DNA of 64,000 bases from Xiphophorus maculatus. Its lineage: Eukaryota; Chordata; Actinopteri; Cyprinodontiformes; Poeciliidae. Under the pieces are notes generated by a model. That model was not told where the DNA came from. It did not search any database and saw only the letters and a list, made by a program, of their open reading frames with translations. A program made the translations under genes and the position numbers. The DNA is taken from the NCBI RefSeq assembly GCF_002775205.1, contig NC_036450.1, forward strand, positions 13,783,479 through 13,847,478. Direction: 5' to 3'. Positions 21,961 to 36,000 of the stretch are shown here, piece by piece (the stretch's first letter is position 1; every line of letters begins with the position of its first letter).

Positions 21961-24900
21961 TCCTGTACATTTTGGACATGTTTTGGTTGGGAAACAATGT
22001 GTGGTGCAGATGTTCAATATCTGGTGCTCAAATGTCCTACTGCTGCGAATGACGCACAGTAACATGATTAGACTGATGAGTTTTACTTGCTGATGTGATG
22101 CAAACTAAGGACAAAAAAATTAGAAACCTCATGCAGCCAAACCAAAACTTTTCAAAAAAACTTGTCTTCGCCTTGACAAGGTTTTGAAACCACAATTTTA
22201 AAGTTAACTAACCAAAAATGCAGCTTTTCACTTTATTAAACATTGTAATCCTGGTTTTACTCTTTTAAACAAGTAACTTCTTCAATTTTCAATACCCTGG
22301 AAGGGTTGTGTTTCAACACTATTATCAGATTATTTAACAGATCTAACATCAGTTGCAATCTTTTTGTCAATACAAAGTTTTTTAACAACAAAATAAATCA
22401 GCTGAATTCTCCATATATCACTGACCTTTGGTGATTAACAGGACGCCAGCAGTCGACTAAACGAAAGCATTTTTATTTATTCTCTCCTTGCGGGGAGAAC
22501 TGATGCATCTAGCGGAGTGCAATCAATCGTCAAAGACAAAAACAATACACTTCTTTTCATAATCAGTCTCTGCCCTTGAAATGTCCCTTCCTATAAAATT
22601 GTCACACTTTCTTGCCCTGTGTGTTTGTGTCTGTGTGCTTTGTAAGTATTACCAAGCGCACTCCATTTGACAACCTGAAATTGATTTGAATAAAAAGGCC
22701 AGAGAAAATAAGGAAGTGTCTGTTCTACACGGTGACAAAAAAAAAAAAGGGGGCCAGAAAAGCACGGGCAAGGAGAGAGGGCAGTCTGTGCCTGCTTTGC
22801 ATGCAGGGAGGGCTTCTTCAGGAGAAGGAGTTTGACAGGGCGCCGCAGTGCCGCCTCCAGCTCTCAGACAACAGCTGCTCAGAATGAGGAGACGTCCTGA
22901 GGGTGCTGCGACATGTCTCCCTCTTTCTCCATCTCTCTTTTCACCTGTCTGCTTCTTCTTATTCTCAGCAAACAGATTCATGCTAGACACATGCGCTACA
23001 TGTTGCCTCCGCTACTTTTTAACAAACAATTCCTTTGCAGGGAAGCGCATATCCATTCGTGAGGTTCGTAAGGCATAGGCAGGCTGCTGGTGCTCGAATA
23101 AACAAACAAAAATAAGACGGGTTCGTCTGAATTTTGATGGGATCTGTAATTTGCTCTGCCTACTTGAAAAGGTGTTTATGAGGATTAATTATCAGCCCTT
23201 TAATTAAAATGAAAAACTCCTCTTCAGCCGAGGTATTCAGGTTGACAAGCTTTTTTACGAGCAGCAAAAAACTCATTATCTTATTTATATTTGTCTCATT
23301 TGATTATTCACAAACTTTTTTTTGATTTGTTGACCATTTTCCTTTCGTGAACAGCTACATTTCTGTTTTCTACTCACTCTGCAGTTGTTTATTTCCCAAC
23401 AAACACAGATGTATATCTCAGAATAACAAGATTGTGGTATCTTGGCATGGGCTGTAAATCATGTCCCCCTTCAAGGCCTTTGTGAATAATTTTACATCAT
23501 AGAAAACATGAACAAAAACAGAAACATAAAAATGTGCTGTAATAAAACGCAGTATAAAAGTAGGTATGGATTTTTTAAAAATAACTTTAACTGTTCAAAA
23601 AACACAATTAAAAAACAATCAGCTGGTTGAATTGCCAAACCTCCTGAGAACACACAAAACAATTTCACATCCAAATAAAAAAATTAATAAATATTTTGTA
23701 AAAATTAGGATTTTAATCCCTAAAAATAAGCATTTTTGCCATTATCAACTCCCAGCCTTTGCTTGAGAATAATAAAATTGAAAATCTGTGAGCAATAATA
23801 AAATCTACGCCATGCAGGAAAATAGCACACTATTGTTAACTGTATAACAAAGAAGACGGTTTCTCAGCTTGAACAACTTACTTAAGGTCTTATTTATATG
23901 AGACTTATTTATAAGTCTGGTTTGTAAGCTTCTTAAAAACCAGACTTTGACTAGACCAATCAATTTATTTTCTTACTGTTGATGAATGAATATTGGCTTT
24001 TTAACTTGAACCTTTTGTTACACACATCCAAGTATGTCTGAATGCTAATTTACTACACTTACTCCTTCACATGCAAATTGTATGAAATACTGGTTATGAT
24101 AGATAAACTGTATTTAACTTCAACACTTCATTAGCATGACATTATACCATGTGAAATATATGTGGGTGCTGGTTTGCTCCAGAACAAAAATGTAAAAGTT
24201 TTTTTAATTGCAAATGCACACAAGCAACGTCTTCAGTTTTTCTCAAAATGTTTTTTTCTTTTGCTTTTGCACTCAGGCCTTTGAAAGAGTAGAAAGATTG
24301 AGCTTTTCTATAGTTTTGCCCTTGCTTTGTCAATAAAGGGCATACTCTAATCTCCAGACAGAAAGAAATCAATTTCAGAGAAGACAGACATGTGAAGCAA
24401 AGGTACAGTGTGTGCATGTTACACAGATAGTCTGTTGGAGAAATGTAAACATTAATGATGAGCTAAGGTTTTGTTTCATCATAGATGGAGCAGTAGCTAT
24501 ACAAACTGAATTAACAAACTTAGAAGTTTGACTTCCTGTTTAACAAAAAAGTTGTATTTTCCTTAATATGGAAGAACCTCCTATTCTCCTAGGCTGCGTT
24601 GGGGATGCAGGCCTTTCAGTGCCTGTGTTTCCAGTTGGTCACACCTGAGGGAGCCTTTAAACACAACCTGGCATTACATTAGTTACCCAAGTCTGACTTT
24701 GGCACCTCCCAATTTAAAGGAGCTTTGGTTCAGTGCTAAAGGTTTTGCAGCATCACTGCAATCTTTTAACATATAAAAAGGTGCAGCCATCCAGTAGTGA
24801 AAATGTAATATGAATCTTTTAAATGTTTCATAGGAAGATCATTTAAAGTTAATAAGGTGAAGATTTGAAAGAGGAAAGATTAGCAAATTATTTTACATTT

Positions 24901-27900
24901 ACAAATACAATTTCAACTTCTCCAGGTCACACAGAAATGAAACTCATTGTCTAAAAATTTGTCAAGAATTATAGTTAATTTTAAAGGTAACTCATATTAT
25001 ATCAGAACATAATCTGTTTCGAATGCAACTCCATAAAAAGCTAAGCCCTTGCTGTTTTATTTCACGTGACTATTAATGTGCAGCATATACACACTACCAA
25101 TTTACTTTATTGCTGATGTAAATGGGTGTGAATTACATCAGTTTGTGTAGCTCTCTTTAGACATCAATGCCTGTTTTTAAAGGGATGATAAAATATAAAA
25201 ACAGTATATGCCAATGCATGTACATATATCAGATACTTCAACATGAAAACTGACAGGTTAAAGCAATTGAGGTAAAGCATTGCTCGTCGTCCAACAACTC
25301 CGCTGAAAAGCTTCCACCCAGGTATCCACTTATACATTATTTTGATGCCTGCCACCCTCCAAACATTACTCCAATAATACTCTCAATAGATCCCACTCTT
25401 ATACTACATTACATCTCTTGAACTGAGAAAAAAAAAACCTTGGGAATGGCTCAGTGAAGATGAGAGAGCATCAGGTGTGCCACATTCCAATCTTATGGGA
25501 TCTGTGGGAGGCAAGTCTAATCCACAGAGACTCCGGCCCACAATCTGCAGTCCCTCTGGGCTTTATTACTAACATGCAGGTTCCAGGCATGTCAAAACAC
25601 CTCTCAGATGTGATCCATCCATGCCCTTTTCCACAAAGAAAATGTAGAAGCCATTCAACATAGGTGCCAAGATATATTTTCACCCTGCATGCATGGATTT
25701 GTCATATGTGGCAATAATATTTAGTGTAACCCTTCTTCGGTATGCACAAGTATTCCTAAAAACATTTAAAACTGACAAAGGTTTAATCAAATTATGGTCT
25801 TAAGAGGCTGCAGGTGTGAAATAGTTGAAAACTATAATCTGGTACACCTCAAATGGTAACATTTAAGTTTAAGATGTACATTGTCCTTTTTTAAATAGTC
25901 TTTACAGGATTGCCTACTGTGTCCCCAGTAAAACCTCAAAAAGTTTAACAGGATCCCTTATTGCTTATTCCACATTTAGCTGAAATTAGATTTCATATAT
26001 CTACACTTATAATCTGGGCTCATGGGAAGTAATTTTAAAATAATCTGACATTTGTTCGCTTTTCTTCACCCATTCCTGAAAGCCTTTATTGTGTATTAGG
26101 TCGTTGTCCTTAGAAGTTCAAAGACCTGAGGCAGAGCTTTCCAACTGTGGAATATATTTTACTCCAGGATATCTTGGTCGTCTTGAGACTTTGTTGTGCC
26201 CTTCACAGATTCAAGGTTCCTCATTCAGAAAAGGAATGTTCTTTTCTTTTTGAACTTCTTTGTCACATTGTTTGATAAGTTCATGTCCCAACTGCAGCCA
26301 GGCTCAAAACAAACGATTCTGAAATCTTAAAGAGGAAATCATGAAGAAGGTAAACAATTTGTAAGGAACATAAAGGAGCACCAGAGAGCAGATATTGCAA
26401 CAGAGAACTAACGTGCCAACAGAAGGCTCCGACAAAGAACAAAGTAAACCGAAAGGGATGCTGGGGTTTCTGTTAGCAAACAAAAAGCAGGTGGTTGATT
26501 GTTAACAGGCTGCAGCTCAGGGGAAAGACAAGGAGCTGAAGTCTACAAAATATGAGTTTCACGTTCTGAAATGAGTGAACATTTTCATGATATTGGAATT
26601 TTTTGAGTTGTACTACAATCTTCTTTCTCTGTTTTATGTTCATTGTGCTTTAGACAATAATACCAAACCACAGAGTAGTATGCTTGTCAACTTTAAATAG
26701 ATTGGTTGAAAGGCTGAAGATCAACGGTATCTATTAGGGTTTGATTTATTGATTAATTTCGACTTCGTACATGTGACACAGGTTCCAATTTAAGTCAATT
26801 TACCTTTTGTATTGAATAAAACCTGCTTTCATGGGAGTAGTTTGACTTGTTTCACAGTAAATTTTTGATAATTTCATCACTAAAGAATAATTTAATAACA
26901 ATTTCTTACCAATACACAACTGGGAAAAGTCATAAGTCAATACAAACAGGATTTCTATTGGTCTATTCTGCAGATGAATCACCTTGATAGGTGTCATACT
27001 CTTCCTAAATGTTTTCCTGTTGAAGGGCATGTTGGCACTTATTGTTAAGCAGGGAGCTTAACTCCAGTGTGTCAAAGTAAGTCTCAGAGCTTTAACCTTT
27101 GTACAGTCCTATTTGCCTGTATAATTACATTCCACGTGCAGGGAATAAATACTTACCTTGGAAAGTTCACTAAGTGGCACAAAATAAGAAGAGCTTCCGG
27201 TGCAACAGTGCAAAGAATAGTTTTGCAAAAAGGTCATACTAGATTTCACTTTGACCTCAGCTGTTATTCACCTTCATGACATAAATGTTTATGATCTTTA
27301 AAGTGTACATCAACTGGCTTATTTAGAAGTAAATTCTGTGCTATTCAAACGGAAAAATCCTAAATGCAGACTGTGTGGTCATATCAGAACAATCCAATGA
27401 AATTTCAAAAGCACAAAAAAAAAGGACTTCTGAAAGTTCACTATTTCTCTCTCTGCGTGTGTACAGTACGTGACATGCATATGTTTTGATATCAAAAGCA
27501 AGGACAGCTGCTGAAATCTGAAAAGAGAGAATACTGAGTACATGTGGGGCGTCACAGAGGTGCAGGATGGTATACTGCTGATGAATATCTGATGATTGGA
27601 TTGAGCAGAAACCTGTGATTAGAAATTAGAGTCGTCCCATCTGGACTCTGTTCCGCCCCTTCTGTCATCAGTTCAGCACTAATTCTGAGCAGACAATGTT
27701 ATCTGGAGGTGCAACAAATATTTTTCTAGGGTAAAATCTTTCTGCCTTCATTAGAAACCTCTAGATTTAACAGGATTTGACATCGTCAGTGTCAACACAG
27801 CTCTCCTTGTTGGTCTTTCTTTTACTTTCATTGCATTTCAGCAGGTTTGAAAACTCATTTTATATCAGAGAAAGAATGAGGAGCTCACATGTGGATTCAT

Positions 27901-27930
27901 TTCTAATCTGGTCAGACATTTTGTATAAGA

Positions 27931-27963
27931 AAGACTTGAACAGTTAGGACTGTTCCAAGTCTT
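27931..27963. repeat. 14-bp hairpin with one bulge
   Basis: 27931-27944 pairs with 27949-27963 over a 4-nt loop, with a single extra C in the right arm. Unassigned. Confidence 0.7.
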
Positions 27964-28073
27964 AACTTGAACAGATTGATTCTGCTCATACGTTTCATTA
28001 GCAGAATCAAATGTAAAATTATTTTAATTGAAAAATTAGGCTTTTGATGGAAAATGAACAATGTGCACAAAGT

Positions 28074-28104
28074 TCACCTTTCTCAAATGACATGAGAAAG
28101 GTGT
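28074..28104. repeat. 11-bp perfect hairpin
   Basis: 28075-28085 pairs with 28093-28103 over a 7-nt loop (CACCTTTCTCA / TGAGAAAGGTG). Unassigned. Confidence 0.75.
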
Positions 28105-29474
28105 TACTAATTCAGTAAGTCATTCACTGTAAAAATGTTATTTATTAAAATTCTATAAAATATTTTAATTTAGAGCTCTTTTAAGATGACAAAGATCTGT
28201 TTTGGAGTTCACTTCAGTTCAGCCAGCAGTAAGTTTGGATTCTCAAAACCAAAATCCTTCTGTCCACTTAAGGTAAGATACTCACCTTTCATATAAAAAC
28301 CCAGTTTAAACAATCCAAGCTTTTCCTACAGAGTTGAAAAACTTAATCAGAATTTCTAAATCCTGTTTCTCCTTAACTTTTAAATAAAACGCCTCGATTC
28401 AGCCATTTTAAAGACATTTTTTTTATTGTTTTAGACTAACTGCAGATTTATTATACCCAGGATGTTTTCCCCTCCATATTCCAACATTTTTCCTTCCTCC
28501 TCTCCTCCTTCCTGTCCTTCATTTGGTGGGCGTGACGGAGCTGCTGCGGTGCCTACACATCACCTTCATCTGCTCATCAAGCTGTCAGCACAGGAGGATC
28601 TGTCAGATCCTTCCTCTGGTTGCTGTAAAACTTACCATCCAATTTTGCTATTTTGATGTTTGTGATTTATTGCACAAAATAAAAAGACATACACTTTTTT
28701 CCCCTCATTGTCTGAAATCAAGTCTGGTCAAACTTCTCTTGGTTTCGTTTAGTTAGAATTACCAAAATTATTTATTTGCCAGAAAACTTAACAAGAAGAT
28801 TTTTAGAGATTTTTCTTGGTTAATATCAGGGATGAGCAAACTCAAAAGGTTTGTCCTTTACAGTTATTCAATTGAAAAGACAAAAATATCTCTGATATAT
28901 TCAAAGATACCTACAACATAAAACAACCCTCTGAAATTTTCTTGCCTCCTGGAATTTGGCAAATAGAGAAGATTTAACTTTAAACGGTGAGGAAAAATAG
29001 TAGTACTTGTCTTTTTATTTGGTGCATGTAAATATTCGTTTTCAATTATGGATTTGTGCTTTTAAGTCCAACCTTGAGTCTCCTCCATGGACCATCTGTA
29101 TCCTTTCATGAAACCCCTAACAAACACACACAGGGCTCACCTGGACTCCTGGTTCTCTGCCCCAGATGTCTGACCCCTGAACCTCACCTTAGGTCAGCCT
29201 GCAGTCCTCATCTCCGCCTCCTTGACCTCCAACACCATTCCTGGACGATGAAATTAAACCCAGAGACACACAGCTTCACTTTTCTATAATCTGCATCTAC
29301 TGTATCTTGCTCTTACTTTTAAACATAGAGAAACAACAAAAACCAAGCTCCTTAAGACGTTGAAAGAAGAAATTGTAATTGTTGTGTTTAAAAACTTTAT
29401 TTAGATCTTGATTTAATTAGCTTCTCATTGACTGTCTGCCTTTGGGTCCAGAAAAGACCAAAAGCAGAATTGGG

Positions 29475-29794
29475 TTGGCACTCTACAAACATGATGAGTT
29501 TGTAGAGTTTTGCCAAATTTTGCCTTAAGTATGCTGTTTCCATCACTGCAGCATACTTTAATGGTCAAAACAAAAGTTTTAGGTAATACTGCAGTTTTAG
29601 GTGGGTTTTTAGAGTAGAAATGGCCAATATTGATGATTTCTTTTCCCTAAGTGGACTCTCTTAGGAGTGCCTCTGTGATCCGATTGATTACCACTCACTA
29701 ATTGCATCGATTGCAGCTTCCAGTCACCTGCAAAGTCTAGTTTTAAGAGCCTTATTTCTTTTAGGCAATGTAGAAAAGAGGATTTTCTACATTG
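29475..29794. repeat. Cluster of three hairpins
   Basis: Three inverted repeats lie within 320 bp. The first is 29480-29490 with 29498-29508 (11 bp perfect, extended by TTGGCA/TGCCAA past a bulge). The second is 29527-29536 with 29549-29558 (10 bp). The third is 29766-29777 with 29783-29794 (12 bp perfect, 5-nt loop). No ORF. This may be the interior of an old MITE or a structured RNA; no known microRNA was recognised. Confidence 0.7.
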
Positions 29795-30000
29795 ATCGGT
29801 GTTATAACGATCACGATCATAGACCTTTAAAACCGAGAAGATTGGTCTTCTGTCATAACAATAATTTACTTTGTTGTAGAGTTCCAGGTTTTACAATCTT
29901 ATTTGAAGAGAAATCTGAATATCCTTGAAATTGTATCTTGGCAGAATTGTGAAATGAAAAATTGAATGTAATGGATAAAAATAAAAGCTGTGACAATGTT

Positions 30001-33000
30001 GCAAAAATATTAAGACAGAACCAAGCTAATCATAAATCATCCCTGCTATTTTTAGTACTTTTTTTTGTGAAATAAATGTGACTCAGTGTACTGTTTGTCT
30101 TCTCCCTGCACCATTCCAGCTTGTGACACCTCCTCAAGGCAGTTTCTGAGAGCTTCAAAAGCGCTTGGCCGTCAGGGGAGTTTCAGTTTGTTTCATCCTT
30201 CCTTGTCTTCCTGTTGCGCCGCTTCCCAGTCGCACAGGGGACAGGAATTATTTCACAGAGAAGGCGGCTTTGCATTTTAGAGGGACAAGGGTTGATCCGG
30301 AGACGTAGTCCAAAGGAAACAAAATGGATTTCGAATCCAGTTATGTCTCTGTAAAATGTCAGAGGATTTCTGACAGGAGCGTGGTCCAAGAGGTTTTCCC
30401 TCTCTGACTGTAATTCAGACTGTATGTCAGAGCCTCTGGTAAATCCCAGTCCTCTCTAATGAAACTGTACAGAACAGATGCTGCACACCTTAATGAAATT
30501 CTCGGACTAGCTTCAGTGCGGGAATTGGTTCTCCTGAAAGACACTGACTCCTAATTGAAAGCTGAGAAGGATCCTCCATCCCTCCTGCAGGGTGCTGTGG
30601 TCTCTCTGCACCACTGCGTTTTTTTTTTGTCTGTGACCTGCGTCTCCTCATTTTTCTTTCCATCCACTTTTCTGCGCAGCATGAAAGACTTGACATTCGG
30701 TACTTCGAAAGGAAGGATGAGCTTCTCAGTAGCGGTGCATATTATGTTATCTGAGGCCCAGTCTCTCCCCAGGTCCCTGCTTAGCACTCAGAAAGGGTCT
30801 GTTGTGTTGAGATACTGGCCCCGACTCACGCTGCGGTCTGGGACCCAGGTGATCCGATGTAATGCTTCCCTTCTGCTCTGCAATCAAGGTCAGTGGACTG
30901 GAACAGCTGCATCACTCAATGCAAAACTATCAAGAGCAACCTCTGCAAAGCAAAGAGAAACACACATCTGCTGCGGTTTAAATTCAACTGCTTTTTAAAC
31001 TGCAGACTGAGCTGCTGTGGGATTTTGTGTTGGTTTAAGTGATTTCCTTCCAGTGTGACCATCAGTCAGGTTTGACACGGAGTGTGTGTCACTAAAGCGA
31101 TGATCGTCTCCCACGAGTTTCTTCTTGGCGAGTGTGGCGGCCATTGTTATTCTTTCTCCTATGAGCCAGGTGAGACGCATGAAGGCTGCACAGCATAATT
31201 AAAAATTAAACTATATTAAACTACCAGGTTGGTTAAACAAGAGAAAAAAAGAGAAGGTTAATCATATACATTAGTTTGTAGTGTTTTGCCTTTATTAGCA
31301 GGCCTAATGTAACCTTCACCCTTGCTGCCCACGTGTTTTGCGCACTTGCTGCAATCAGAGATTTTAATTGTTTATCAGGGTCATTATTATTCAGGTGCAG
31401 GCAGTGGTAGATCCATAATGAATAAGATGGCAGAGGGGTAATCAATCACAATGTGTCGGGCAGCAACACTTGACACGTGGCATGTAAAATCTGAAAGCGA
31501 GAGAGCTACAAAGGATCCTGCTGCTTCGAAGGGCTTCAGCGTTATTAGGAAGAAGCTCAGCTCAGCTCTCATTTAAATGGCAATACATCAAAGTAACAAC
31601 TTTCTGAGTTGTCTTACTTTCATAATCTTTAGAAATCCTCATCGGAGCTTTCTTGCCACTGTTTGTAGTCATTTTTGTGCTCTGCAACACTGAAGATGAC
31701 CACCGAGTGCCTCTCTGGTGGTTAAAGGGCAAACCGCTGTTTACACACTGGTCAAGTAGAGTGGGACAGGGCTAACAGACCAGTCTCTGACACAGTCAGA
31801 CATAAGGACAATTTAAAAAAAAAAACATTTAGTGTAATGTGCATTTTGGATTGAACTAAAAAAAGAAGAAAAGCATGAAATGGGGAAAAACCCTTGATTT
31901 GAAGGTAGAAACGTTTTGCAGTGGTTGAAGAGCTTTAAAGCTGTTTTTCCTGAAAATATTATTTTTACTCAGACAAGCATAAAAGAGAAATGACATATTA
32001 AATGAACAAAAGACAAAAATATTAACAAAACTGATAAAACAATTATAAATATCAACACATAACTGCATTATTAGTTCTGATTGGTTGACATATTTCTACT
32101 AGCCTTAAAAAATAAACATAGAAAGTTAGGATCACTATTTGGTGAAAAATACTAATAAACCTGTCCTAAACCTGCATTGAGCTTAGTGTTTCATCTCTCT
32201 TTGAGTCAGACAACCCTTTGACATTTATGTCTTCAAATTATTTACTCTTTTGAGGGATAAAAAATAAAAAAGTCATTTATGACACCATAATTAAATTGAT
32301 CAAATAATTTTTTTCAGGTCTTTTTGTCTGAGATCAGATAGTGAGCTTGCATCAGGGAAAAAGAAAGTAAGTTTCATTTGTTTGGGTATTCTGCTTCTCT
32401 GAGCACCGTAAGCCTTAACATTTTGAACCGCCAATCATATTTTTAGTTTCACTCAGTAGAAATGTCTTCACTAGTCTGAGGCATTCTAGCTGGCTCTAAT
32501 GACGATCATCGTAGGAGACAGATCAGAGTTGTCAATCATCATTGACGTTCAGTGACACTAAAACTGCCATCAGGTGGATCTAGTCACAGCCAGCTTATTA
32601 TTTTACCCATTAAAAAAATAATAATAATCAAAAGATTTTAAAATTTAAAATAAAGTGTGAGTCCTGGATTTTTTTTTTAGCCTTTTTTGGGGGGTTAGCA
32701 TCTGGAAAGGGTAAAAGCTCATGGACAGCTAAACACTGCTAAGACTAAAAACAGAGATATATCCTCAGGTGACTATATAACAGAAAGCATATACACACGG
32801 AGAAGCTCATAAAAAATACAATACTCACAAAGTTCCTTTGGTAGTGTTGTTTCATTGTTTTTGTCATGTTCAGACTTATTATAAGAATGAATAAACCACT
32901 AAAATTAATTCACAAAGGCATGTGCACTCAAACATGTTTCCATAATCCAAAGGGAAAATTAGATGGCAATCCCAGTATAATGATCCCAGTTCTGTTATCA

Positions 33001-36000
33001 GTGGTCAACAGCTTCAAAGTCAGATTATTACATTGTTAGGCTGACAGCTGGCAGAGAAGTTTTTCTTTTTTTTGAGTCATCAGGTTTTTTTCCTCCTCAC
33101 TGTCATTCGGTTTATTCTTTTATTTTGTGAGCATAGCTGAGATGATGGCCCTATAAGTATGCAGAAGGTGAATCCATGCAGTGTGTCCAGGTTGAGTCGC
33201 AGCAGGTTGATTTATACATGGGATCGTAATCTGGCTCGGTGCTCACTGCTGAACAAAGGAGATAGTTCTGCTGTAGCAAATTTTATATGAATTTAGAATA
33301 TCTTGTCATTTTTCCTCAGGTGAAGAATTGCTTTTCAGAAACGGAGTAACCCTCTGGAAGAAACATAATGAATTTCTTTTTTTTTTTTTTTATTAAACAT
33401 TGTTAGTGCTGGGTTGGCCAAAATAATTTTGTTGGTGCTGGATGGGATTAGAATCTACTGTAAGTGCAATTGCTTCAGCTGTAGTGTTGGATCTTCTTTT
33501 ATTTGTGATCTTTACTTAGAAAATTGTAGAAAAAGCCTGAGACAATTGCAGCAAAAAGTAGTTGAGTATGCAGTCAAAATTTCCTGTAAAGTGGTGATGA
33601 AACTACAAACTTTTTTATTAATGCATGAAACAGAGGCTAACCCCCCAAAAAGTAGCTACAGCGAATCTGAAAGTGAGTTCTTAATGCAAAGATCAAATAT
33701 ATAGATAAAATAACTAACTTTCTAATCCCTCAAAACAAAGTGGACCAAAATTGAAGACTTTATCAATTTGTAACACAAATCCGATATATTCTATTCACAC
33801 AAAACAAACAGGTCTGTTTTTTATCTTTGTAAACATGTAGCTTGTTTCCTACCTGTGTGGAAAGCTTATTTTACCATCTTTTGTTTGGCTATTTTTAGAA
33901 AAGGTGGCCTGAGGTGACTGAGGTCAGTAATGAATGTCAGCAGAAGAAAGGAACTTGTCTGTCCTGATTGACATCCCAGCACACCAGCACGGTATTCTGG
34001 GATTTTGCACACACGTTTGACACACACATGATGGTTATTTAGAATGGGACTAGTTCCAAATGATTACAAATCTACTCCAAAAATAATCACAACTGTTCAA
34101 ATAAGAGCTGTTTTATAAGAAAATTATCTCAGTCAGTTTAAGATCTGTTGACAATATTCATGTGGAATGCTAGACAGAAAGTAATGCTTAAAATCTATAT
34201 AATGTGTTGAATCTCTAAAAAATATTTGAGAATTTGTTTATAAAAGTAATCTGCTAGAGCTGCTCTCATTCCAACTTGTTTGATATCCTTAATTCAAGTA
34301 TTTCCACAAAATGCATTCACAAGTTGAAATTGTGAAAAGTGGTTTATTAAGAAATGTTGACCTCTGTTAGGAAATGTGAGAATAAAACTGTCGGCGAGGC
34401 ACGTAAATCCATAATTTGCATCGTAGCTGCAGACTAATTGTAAACCAGTCAGCTCCTAGTTTTCTTGTCAAGGCTGAAGTGGCAGCTGATCAACCGAACT
34501 TGTTCACATGAGTGACGGACTGAAAGACAAGTCAGCGACCCCTTCCCCATTTCTTATTTACAGGGAGGTCACACTGTCACGGAGGAAAATAGAAAATTTG
34601 ATAGGCAGTTTTTTTTTTATTAAATTAGCATCTGGCACCAAGCTGCAAATCGAACTGAGAGAAGTGAGCAGCAATTAGAGTAACATTTTCCAGGGCTCCC
34701 TTTAGAATTAGATAAGTTCTTTAGAGGAAATGTTTGATCACTGAAAACAGATAGCATTACAATTATTAGAGAAACAAGAAAAAAAACAGAAGTCTCTGCT
34801 TAATGTCACCTTTAGAAGTGAAAAACATTCCTATCAGTCTATGGATAAAAATGTACAGAATTAATCTTACTCTACATATGCGATCCACATGATTACCAGG
34901 CAGGGTCTGTAGCTCTATTAGAGGAGTCGTTCTTGGAAACCAAATCTCCCTCTGTGTTGCTTCCTGTCTACTGTGGAGACAGCAGATTAAAATGGCAGCA
35001 GAAGTGAAAGACAGGGCTGTTCATGAGAAGTGTTTTAATAGCGCTGATACATCTAAATCAGACAGCTGTTGTCTGCACATACATCTTCCCCCTCCAGGAG
35101 CTTGTCTTAATTGTCAGCATGGCATGAGAAGAATATTGCAATCATCTACAGGCTGAACATTGAGATTCACACATAGTTTGCAATCCTGAGATGCCAGGCA
35201 GGTCATATCAGTGGGTTTTTACATTTTGTACGAAAAGTACTACACACATGGGGCTGTGGTGTGCAAGAGGAGACAGTATGGGGTGAGAACACGTTAAAAA
35301 GAAGAGGCAAAAATGCGAAAATTAAGACAGAAAGGAAGATGTAACGAGTTTTCTGAAAGTTAGGGTTTCACAAATGTTATTCATGGAATTGCATGCCTGG
35401 ATTAGAAGAGGTTTTTCAGCCACATAACATTCTCACAGCCTGAAATTGCCACTTAATTCAATGACAATCCAATAAGATTAGGGCTGATTAGTAGGGAAAA
35501 GGAGCAGAACAAGACAGACTCAGGTGTATGAAGAAATGTAAGAAATTACACAAACAGGACTGAGATTTGCTTGCATGACAAATTTTAGTATCAAGCCTAT
35601 TTTAAGTGTTATGTTAAAGTAAAACATAACTGGTAACATGACAGATTAAAGTGACTTTCACTCACTCCTATGTTCTAGTTATTGTGGATTTCTTTAAATC
35701 TTTAAACCAATTTTTTTTAATCTACCCCTTTGTTTGCCTCTCTAAAAATTGTAAGTGAAAATAGACTAGATTTACTGAGAACAAAGAAGACGGTTGGGTG
35801 AAAGAAACCCACTTTGCTTCATGCTTTGTGCTCCAAGCCACTGGGCCTCTCGGGCACATAATCTCTTTCCTGAAGCAGTCCCCTCAAAATAAATGAGTTA
35901 TTTCCACCTACCGGACCAGACAAAGCCCCAAACTCTCTGATGTGAAGTCTGACTTATCGGATCTGGATGGCTTAAACATCCAGTACTTAACCCAAGTACT

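Larger units (their letters stand above)
20000..30000. other. Gene desert, first part
   Basis: No coding exon recognised. Reading frames are short and lack family motifs. Apart from the repeat near 21.4-21.96 kb and the hairpins at 27.9-29.8 kb, I see only AT-rich unique-looking sequence with short poly(A) and poly(T) runs. Confidence 0.5.

Noticed and set aside
30555..30998. 147-codon plus-strand open frame
   Set aside because: No domain, low-complexity start, overlapping open frames on the other strand and no splice or promoter support.
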